From positions 1-64,000 of the forward strand of contig CAWGXZ010000007.1 in the NCBI GenBank assembly GCA_963826695.1: a stretch of 64,000 nt of DNA. Reading direction: 5' to 3'. Of the stretch, positions 58,111-64,000 are shown piece after piece; positions within the stretch are counted from its first letter, which is position 1; every line of letters begins with the position of its first letter. This DNA comes from CAWGXZ01 sp963826695 (GTDB taxonomy: Bacteria > Pseudomonadota > Gammaproteobacteria > Burkholderiales > Burkholderiaceae_C). Position numbers and translations under genes: made by a program. Below the pieces are notes generated by a model that made no database searches, was not told the DNA's origin, and saw only the letters and a program-made list of their open reading frames with translations.

Positions 58111-59037
58111 ATGTCCCTACCCGATGCCACGCAACTTGCCCGACTGATCGATCAGATTAGCACGATCATTGTCGGAAAGCGCCCCCAGATTGTCGACAGC
58201 ATCGCCTGTCTCCTGGCCGGTGGTCACCTGCTGATCGAGGACGTTCCGGGGGTCGGCAAGACGACGCTGGCGCATGCGATCGCGGTATCGCTCGGCCTGC
58301 GCTTCGCGCGGGTGCAGTTCACCGCCGACCTGATGCCGACCGACCTGGTCGGGGTGAGCATCTACGAGCGATCGAAGGAGGCTTTTGTTTTCCACCCCGG
58401 CCCGGTGTTTGCGCAAGTGCTGCTCGCCGACGAGATCAACCGCGCCGGACCGAAGGCGCAGAGCGCGCTGCTCGAAGCCATGGAAGAGCACCAGGTCAGC
58501 GTCGACGGAGAAACGCGGCCGCTGCCGGCGCCCTTCTTCGTCATTGCGACGCAGAACCCGAGCGACCAGCTCGGCACCTACCCGCTGCCGGAAAGCCAGC
58601 TCGACCGCTTCCTGATGCGCATCACGCTCGGCTATCCCGACCATGCGAGCGAGCGCGCGCTGCTCGCCGGCCAGGACCGGCGCGAAGCCATCCAGTCGCT
58701 GCAGCCGCTGATGCGTCCCGCCGAGCTGATGGCCGCACAGAAGGCAGTGCTCGGCGTGCATGCGTCGGGCGCCCTCCTCGACTACCTGCAGGCGCTGATC
58801 GCGGCAACGCGATCCGGCGCCTGGTTCAGCGAGGGCCTGAGTCCGCGTGCCGGCATTGCCGTGCTGCGCGCGGCCAAGGCACGGGCCTTTCTCGACGGCC
58901 GCGACCATGTCGCTCCGGACGACATCCAGGCGATCCTGCCGCAGGCCACCGCGCACCGCCTGGTTCCCGTTGCCGGCGCCGGGCGCGGCAGCCGCGAGCA
59001 GGTGCGGGCGATGATCGAGGCGGTGCCGCTGCCTTGA
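58111..59037 (+). CDS. MoxR family AAA ATPase
   Basis: AAA+ ATPase, 308 residues. Walker A DVPGVGKTTLAHA near residue 43, Walker B VLLADEINRAGPKAQSALLE near residue 105, sensor 1 FFVIATQNPSDQLG near residue 145, and the C-terminal lid domain. An AAGGTGA ribosome site lies five bases before ATG 58111. First gene of the operon MoxR, DUF58, transglutaminase, a set conserved in many bacteria and thought to act in protein maturation or envelope quality control. Confidence 0.95.
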   Translation: MSLPDATQLARLIDQISTIIVGKRPQIVDSIACLLAGGHLLIEDVPGVGKTTLAHAIAVSLGLRFARVQFTADLMPTDLVGVSIYERSKEAFVFHPGPVFAQVLLADEINRAGPKAQSALLEAMEEHQVSVDGETRPLPAPFFVIATQNPSDQLGTYPLPESQLDRFLMRITLGYPDHASERALLAGQDRREAIQSLQPLMRPAELMAAQKAVLGVHASGALLDYLQALIAATRSGAWFSEGLSPRAGIAVLRAAKARAFLDGRDHVAPDDIQAILPQATAHRLVPVAGAGRGSREQVRAMIEAVPLP

Positions 59038-59071
59038 ACCCGCCGGTGATTCGATCGCTGGATCGACGGGC

Positions 59072-60124
59072 GTGAGCACGGCCAGCCAGCCACCGGCACT
59101 CGCCCATCCGGCGACTTCGCGCCACGCGCTGGCGCGGCGCTGGCAAGGCTGGTGGGAAGCACGCTCGCCGGCGAGCGACAGCGTGCTGCTGTCGCACCGC
59201 AATGTCTACATCCTGCCGACCCGCGCCGGGCTGCTGTTCGGAGCGACGCTGCTGGTGCTGCTGATCGCGTCGATCAACTTCCAGCTCAACCTCGGCTTCG
59301 TGCTGACCTTCCTGCTTGCCGGCAGTGCGCTGGTGTCGATGCACCTGACGCACCAGAACCTGCGCGGCCTTCGCCTGCACATCCGGCCGCCCGCCGCGGT
59401 CCACGCCGGCGAGACCGCGATGCTCGGGCTGATCGTGTCGGCATCGGGCGGCTCGCGCAGCGCGCGCTACGGCATCGGGCTGAAGCTGAACGCTGCCGGC
59501 GACGCGACCTCGAGCTGGATCGACGTCGCTTCCGGCGGTCATGCCGAAAGCCATGTCAGCTTCATCGCCGCGTCGCGTGGCTTGCACCCGCTGCCGGTGC
59601 TCAGCGCCGAAACACGCTTTCCGCTCGGCCTTTTCCGAGCATGGACGCTCTGGCGGCCTGCGGCGCAGTTGCTTGTCTATCCACGGCTCGAGTCGCCGGC
59701 TGCGCCGCTGCCGCCAGCGCAGCGCGGCAACGACGGCGCCCTGCACGCGCGCCGCAGCGAAACCGGCGAGGCCGACGGCATCCGCGGCTACCGGCGCGGC
59801 GACGCGCCGAAGGACGTCCTCTGGAAGAAGGCGGCGCAGCTGCTCGATGCCGGCGGCGAACTCGTCAGCCGCGACCGCACTGCGGCGGCGACACAGCAGC
59901 TCTGGCTCGACTGGCAGGGATGCGCTGTCGCTGCGGCCGAGCAGCGCCTGTCGCGCCTGGCGGCCTGGGTGCTGCTGGCCGATCGCGCCAACCTGGCGTT
60001 CGGCCTGCGGCTGCCGGGTCTCGAATTGCCGCCAGCCAGCGGTGACGCGCATCGACTGGCGTGCCTGCGCGCATTGGCGCTGTGGCTGCCCGGTGCAGGC
60101 GAAGCGCGAGGCACGTCGCCTTGA
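59072..60124 (+). CDS. DUF58 domain protein
   Basis: 350 residues, GTG start. Two membrane spans near residues 55-90 (GLLFGATLLVLLIASINFQL, then FVLTFLLAGSALVS), followed by the DUF58 signature GEADGIRGYRRGDAPKDVLW near residue 230. Such proteins are partners of MoxR ATPases. It is followed by the transglutaminase gene with a four-base overlap (TTGA), indicating coupling. Confidence 0.92.
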   Translation: MSTASQPPALAHPATSRHALARRWQGWWEARSPASDSVLLSHRNVYILPTRAGLLFGATLLVLLIASINFQLNLGFVLTFLLAGSALVSMHLTHQNLRGLRLHIRPPAAVHAGETAMLGLIVSASGGSRSARYGIGLKLNAAGDATSSWIDVASGGHAESHVSFIAASRGLHPLPVLSAETRFPLGLFRAWTLWRPAAQLLVYPRLESPAAPLPPAQRGNDGALHARRSETGEADGIRGYRRGDAPKDVLWKKAAQLLDAGGELVSRDRTAAATQQLWLDWQGCAVAAAEQRLSRLAAWVLLADRANLAFGLRLPGLELPPASGDAHRLACLRALALWLPGAGEARGTSP

Positions 60125-62253
60125 GCGCAGGGCCCGGGTCCACCCGGTTCGCAGCCGTTGCCGCAGTGCGACCGGCGTCGCTGACGCAACGCCTGCGCCG
60201 GCTGCCACGCGAATCGCGCGACACCTTGTTCCTGCTGCTGGTCATCGCGTGGACCATCGTTCCGCACCTGGGCCACCTGCCGGTCTGGACCGGCGCGCTC
60301 GCCGGGCTGGTGCTTCTCTGGCGCGCCGGACTGGCCGTGGCGAATTCATCGCTTCCGCCGCGCTGGCTTCGGGTGGCGGTGCTGATGCTCGCCGCCGGGC
60401 TGACCTACAGCTCGCACGGCTCGCTGCTGGGCAAGGACCCTGGCGTCACCTTGGCGGTGGTGCTGATGGCGCTGAAGACGCTCGAGTTGCGCGCGCGCCG
60501 CGACGCCTTCGTCGTCTTCTTCCTCGGCTTCTTCCTGATCCTGACGCAGTTCTTCTATTCGCAGTCGCTGCTCGTCGGCGTGGCGATGCTGATTGCGGTG
60601 TGGGGCCTGCTGACCGGGCTGGTGCTGGCCCACATGCCGGTCGGCCAGCCGGCGCTGCGGCATGCCGGCTGGCTGGCTGGCCGCACGGCGTTGTTCGGCG
60701 CACCGATCATGGCGGTGCTGTTCATGCTGTTTCCGCGCGTCGGTCCGCTCTGGGGCATGCCCAACGATGCAGTCGCGAGCACCGGCCTGTCGAACCGCAT
60801 GCGCATGGGCTCGGTCGCCGAACTGGCGCAGGACGAGAGCGTCGCCATGCGCATCCGCTTCCTCGAGCGGGTACCGCCGCGGCAGGCCATGTACTTCCGC
60901 GGACCGGTGCTCGGTGATTTCGACGGCCGCGAGTGGCGGCCGGTACCCGAGCAGTTGCGAGGCGCGCCGCGCCGCTTCACCGCGCGTGCCGAGCTGCGGG
61001 TCGGGGGTCAGGCGGTGCCCTACGAAGCCACGCTCGAGCCGCTGAAGATGGCGGTGCTGCCATTGCTCGATGCAGCCGGCGAGGCGCCACGGATCGAGGG
61101 CTACGAGGTCAGCCGACGCAACGACCTGGTGTGGTCGGTCGACCGGCCCGTCTTCGAGCGGCTGCGCTTTCGTTCGGTCTCCTACCCCACCTTCGGCCAT
61201 GGGCCGCTCGAGCGCGCTGTCGGGCTCGAGGAGTACACCGCCCTGCCCGCCGGCTTCAACCCGCGAACGCTGCAGTGGGCGGCTGCGTTGCGCCAGCGCG
61301 AGGACCTGCGCCAGGGCGACCCGCGTGCCCTTGCTTCGGCGGTGCTGAACCACATCCGCACCGGGACCTACACGTACAGCCTTGCGCCGGGGACGTACGG
61401 CGATGCCGACGACCGCGTCTCGCTCGACGAGTTCTGGCTCGACCGCAAGATCGGCTTCTGCGAGCATTTCGCTGCCGCCTTCGTCGTCGTCATGCGGGCG
61501 ATGAATGTGCCGGCGCGCGTCGTCACCGGCTACCAGGGCACCGATCCGGAGCCGGTCGACGGCTTCCACCTCGTCCGGCAGAGCGCTGCCCACGCCTGGG
61601 CCGAGTTCTGGCAGCCCGGCGTCGGCTGGGTTCGTGCCGACCCGACTGCGGCGGTGGCGCCCGAGCGTGTGCTGGGTGGGTCGCGACTCGTCGCCCCACC
61701 CAGCGTCGGCGCGCAGGTGCTGGCGACGGTCAGCCCGGAATTGCTGGCGCAGCTGCGGGTCGGTTGGGAGCTGCTGAACAACCGCTGGAACCAGTGGGTG
61801 CTGAGTTACTCGCGCGGCGCGCAGACAGACCTGCTGCGTCGACTCGGTTTTTCGATGCCGGACTGGCGCGATCTCGCCTGGTTGCTTGCCGGCCTGACCA
61901 GTGTCATCGCCGCCATCGGTGCCGGGCTGGCGCTCTGGGAGCGGCAGCGCATCGACCCCTGGGTGCGGCAGATGATTCGTCTGCGGCGTTCGCTGGCGTC
62001 GCTCGGGATTGCGGCTGCCGCCCACGAGGCCCCCGGCGCACTGGCGAGGACGGTTCGCTCGACGCTCGGCGAACGTGGCGCCGGGCTTGCCGAGATGCTG
62101 ACGGCCATCGACGCCCACCGCTACGGCCGCACGCCACGGCTCCGACCCGACTCGGCCCTGACGCGCCGCTTCATCGGCGAGGTGCGGCGGCTGGCGGGCG
62201 AGGCCCGCATGCAAGGTGGTTCTCGCCCGGAGGATTCGCAGCGTGCAACCTGA
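60121..62253 (+). CDS. TgpA-like transglutaminase family membrane protein (DUF3488)
   Basis: 710 residues from a TTG at 60121 that overlaps the DUF58 stop. N-terminal membrane domain with at least five hydrophobic helices to about residue 210 (TLFLLLVIAWTIVPHL, FVVFFLGFFLILTQFFY), then a periplasmic transglutaminase domain with the catalytic triad Cys in IGFCEHFAAAF near residue 445, His in AAHAWAEFW near residue 490 and Asp in WVRADPTAA near residue 505. One further helix near residue 590 (LAWLLAGLTSVIAAIG) and a DUF4129-like C-terminus. Like P. aeruginosa TgpA by architecture. Confidence 0.92.
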   Translation: MSAGPGSTRFAAVAAVRPASLTQRLRRLPRESRDTLFLLLVIAWTIVPHLGHLPVWTGALAGLVLLWRAGLAVANSSLPPRWLRVAVLMLAAGLTYSSHGSLLGKDPGVTLAVVLMALKTLELRARRDAFVVFFLGFFLILTQFFYSQSLLVGVAMLIAVWGLLTGLVLAHMPVGQPALRHAGWLAGRTALFGAPIMAVLFMLFPRVGPLWGMPNDAVASTGLSNRMRMGSVAELAQDESVAMRIRFLERVPPRQAMYFRGPVLGDFDGREWRPVPEQLRGAPRRFTARAELRVGGQAVPYEATLEPLKMAVLPLLDAAGEAPRIEGYEVSRRNDLVWSVDRPVFERLRFRSVSYPTFGHGPLERAVGLEEYTALPAGFNPRTLQWAAALRQREDLRQGDPRALASAVLNHIRTGTYTYSLAPGTYGDADDRVSLDEFWLDRKIGFCEHFAAAFVVVMRAMNVPARVVTGYQGTDPEPVDGFHLVRQSAAHAWAEFWQPGVGWVRADPTAAVAPERVLGGSRLVAPPSVGAQVLATVSPELLAQLRVGWELLNNRWNQWVLSYSRGAQTDLLRRLGFSMPDWRDLAWLLAGLTSVIAAIGAGLALWERQRIDPWVRQMIRLRRSLASLGIAAAAHEAPGALARTVRSTLGERGAGLAEMLTAIDAHRYGRTPRLRPDSALTRRFIGEVRRLAGEARMQGGSRPEDSQRAT

Positions 62254-62339
62254 GTGACGCTGCGACGCCGGCTGGCTGCGCGGCCCGCGTGCCCGACAAT
62301 TCAAGCTCCAGTTCCGAGCCGTTTCCCCTGCGCCTTCTC

Positions 62340-63449
62340 ATGACCTTCACCGCTCCCGCGCTCCTCCTGGCGCTGCTCGTCTCTGCGGGCGTGTGCACGG
62401 CTGCCGACGGCGCCAAGCGTGCCACTTCGAAGAAGGTCAAGACGGCGGCGCCGCAGCGCACGGCTGCCCTTCCACCCAAGCCCACTGGCGATCTTCCCGA
62501 CGTCGTCACCTACGGGCGCCGCAGCGACGTGGTCGCGTTCGCCGCGGACGTCGCTGCACGGCACGGGCTGGATGCCGAAGCCCTGGTCTCCAGCCTGGCG
62601 CAGGCGCGTTACCAGCCCAGCGTGGCGCGGCTGATCATGCCGCCGCCGGCTGGCAGTGCAAAGAACTGGCAGGCCTATCGCGCCCGCTTCGTCGAGCCGG
62701 TCCGGCTGCGTGCCGGCCAGGCATTCCGGCAGGCCAATGCCGGCTGGCTGGCGCGCGCGCAGAGCCTCTACGGCGTTCCGGAATCGGTCGTGCTCGGGAT
62801 CATCGGCGTCGAAACGCTCTACGGGCGTCACATGGGCGGGTTTCGCACGCTCGACGCGCTGGCGACCCTGACGTTCGACTTCCCCACCGGGCGGCGCGAC
62901 CGCAGCGGCTTCTTTCGCGACGAACTCGAGCACTTCCTGCTGTTCTGCGGTCGCGAGCGGGTCGACCCGCTGAGCGTCACCGGCAGCTATGCCGGCGCAA
63001 TCGGCATTCCGCAGTTCATGCCCAGCAGCATCCTGCGCTATGCCGTCGATTTCGACGGCGATGGCCGCATCGATCTGCGCGGCAATCCTGCCGATGCGAT
63101 CGGCAGCGTGGCCAATTACCTGGCTGCCTTCGGCTGGCAGCCGGGCCTGCCGACGCATTTCGCTGCCGCTGCGCCGACCGAGGTGGTCGACCGGGCGGCA
63201 CTGCTGGCGCCCGACATCCTGCCGAGCTTCAGTGCGCAGCAGTTGGTCGAGCGCAACGCCCGGCTCGAGGCGGCAGCGCTGGCGCATCCGGGCAAGCTGG
63301 CGCTGGTCGAGCTGCAGAACGGCGACGCCGCGCCGAGCTATGTCGCCGGGACGACGAACTTCTACGCGATCACGCGCTACAACTGGTCGAGCTACTACGC
63401 GATGGCCGTGATCGAGCTTGGCAATGCAGTCGCCGACGACAGTCGCTGA
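62340..63449 (+). CDS. mltB: Lytic murein transglycosylase B
   Basis: Cleaves peptidoglycan with formation of 1,6-anhydromuramic acid. 369 residues. Signal peptide FTAPALLLALLVSAGVCTA, no lipobox cysteine at the usual place (so possibly soluble periplasmic rather than lipid-anchored). Catalytic glutamate in IIGVETLYGRHMGGFRTLD near residue 160, then GSYAGAIGIPQFMPSSILRY near residue 217. The end YNWSSYYAMAVIELG is typical. It follows the transglutaminase gene after 86 bases and converges on greA. Confidence 0.95.
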   Translation: MTFTAPALLLALLVSAGVCTAADGAKRATSKKVKTAAPQRTAALPPKPTGDLPDVVTYGRRSDVVAFAADVAARHGLDAEALVSSLAQARYQPSVARLIMPPPAGSAKNWQAYRARFVEPVRLRAGQAFRQANAGWLARAQSLYGVPESVVLGIIGVETLYGRHMGGFRTLDALATLTFDFPTGRRDRSGFFRDELEHFLLFCGRERVDPLSVTGSYAGAIGIPQFMPSSILRYAVDFDGDGRIDLRGNPADAIGSVANYLAAFGWQPGLPTHFAAAAPTEVVDRAALLAPDILPSFSAQQLVERNARLEAAALAHPGKLALVELQNGDAAPSYVAGTTNFYAITRYNWSSYYAMAVIELGNAVADDSR

Positions 63450-63457
63450 ACCGGCGC

Positions 63458-63474
63458 CCGGTCACCCTGACCGG
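63458..63474. terminator. Hairpin between mltB and greA
   Basis: CCGGTCA, three bases, TGACCGG in the 56-base convergent spacer. Perfect 7-bp stem without a T-run; a possible bidirectional transcript end. Confidence 0.4.
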
Positions 63475-63505
63475 ACCGACTTCCGGCGGACTGCCGTGAC
63501 AGCGT

Positions 63506-63982
63506 TCAGACGTAGCGAACTTCGACGATCTCGTAGCTCTTGATTCCGCCGGGCGCCTGGACGTCGGCGACATCGCCGGAAACCTTGCCGATCAAGGCGC
63601 GCGCGATCGGCGAGCTGATCGAGATCAGCCCCTGCTTGAGGTCGGCCTCGTCGTCGCCGACGATCTGGTAGGTCACGCCGGCGCCGCTGGCCTCGTCCTC
63701 GAGGTCGACGGTCGCCCCGAAGACGACACGCCCTTCGGCATGCAAGGCCTTCGGATCGATGACCTGCGCCGCCGCCAGCTTGCCCTCGATCTCGAGAATG
63801 CGGCCTTCGATGAAGCCCTGCTTGTCCTTCGCGGCCTCGTACTCGGCGTTCTCCGACAGATCGCCCTGCGCACGTGCCTCCGAAATCGCCTGGATCACGG
63901 CATGGCGCTCCACGGTCTTGAGCCGGTGCAGCTCCTGCTTGAGCTTCTCCGCGCCTCGCGTGGTGAGGGGAATCGTCGCCAT
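63506..63982 (-). CDS. greA: Transcription elongation factor GreA
   Basis: Rescues backtracked RNA polymerase by stimulating transcript cleavage. 158 residues. N-terminal coiled coil with the acidic tip (ARAQGDLSENAEYEAAKDKQ near residue 37) and C-terminal FKBP-like domain ending YEIVEVRYV. Start at 63982 (MATIPLTTRGAEKL) with AGGA seven bases upstream; the ATG one codon earlier is also possible. The window ends 18 bases upstream. Confidence 0.97.
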   Translation of the reverse strand: MATIPLTTRGAEKLKQELHRLKTVERHAVIQAISEARAQGDLSENAEYEAAKDKQGFIEGRILEIEGKLAAAQVIDPKALHAEGRVVFGATVDLEDEASGAGVTYQIVGDDEADLKQGLISISSPIARALIGKVSGDVADVQAPGGIKSYEIVEVRYV

Positions 63983-64000
63983 CATGAAATCCTGAGACAA

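Overview
The window looks like a high-GC chromosomal segment of a betaproteobacterium, most likely Burkholderiales. The evidence is the gene order (guaB-guaA beside a DUF4124 gene, rnfH-ratA and smpB; thrS-infC-rpmI-rplT-pheS-pheT-ihfA-merR; pyrG-kdsA-DUF1330-eno-ftsB), the polyhydroxyalkanoate genes (phaR, a phasin), a Burkholderiales-type porin, and many Bug-family (TctC-like) periplasmic binding proteins. No rRNA, CRISPR array, prophage or intact integrase was seen. One tRNA (tRNA-Pro, GGG) is present.

Layout. 0-12.7 kb is housekeeping: purine synthesis, trans-translation (smpB), RimO, PHA control, NAD(P)H-hydrate repair, dodecin, phasin. 12.8-24.7 kb is an accessory catabolic block with four complete Bug proteins, two LigI-like amidohydrolases, a CaiB/BaiF CoA-transferase, a CitE-like lyase, a hydroxyacid dehydrogenase, an enoyl-CoA hydratase and a LysR regulator. 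It also holds several gene remnants, including a 62-codon open frame that joins the start of a LysR gene to the end of an amidohydrolase gene. 24.7-27.8 kb is foreign debris lying against the 3' end of tRNA-Pro: a type I methyltransferase gene (hsdM) truncated at both ends, followed by a broken IS3-family element. 27.8-35.9 kb is the translation operon with two attenuator-like hairpins and a probable AUC start codon for infC. 35.9-43.2 kb carries lipoproteins, a DUF4331 protein and a tightly overlapped GH2-galT-galK sugar operon. 43.3-51.3 kb carries mutS with an Anbu-type proteasome homologue, then pyrG-kdsA-eno-ftsB. 51.4-64 kb carries Hsp33, gamma carbonic anhydrase, a ferritin-like protein, a porin, a mechanosensitive channel, a histone-deacetylase-like hydrolase, a MoxR-DUF58-transglutaminase operon, MltB and GreA.

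How the genes work together. In the accessory block, a LysR regulator is divergent from a lyase-Bug-CoA-transferase-amidohydrolase operon. This suggests capture of an organic acid, ring or lactone hydrolysis, CoA activation and C-C cleavage; the substrate is unknown. A second operon pairs a Bug protein with a 2-hydroxyacid dehydrogenase and a paralogous amidohydrolase.

Data-quality note. guaB, the hydroxyacid dehydrogenase, the DUF4331 gene and the GH2 gene are each broken by what reads as one extra base. The hsdM remnant shows eleven further breaks, and all eleven read as single-base insertions. Assembly or sequencing error is a serious possibility and should be excluded before any of these is called a pseudogene.
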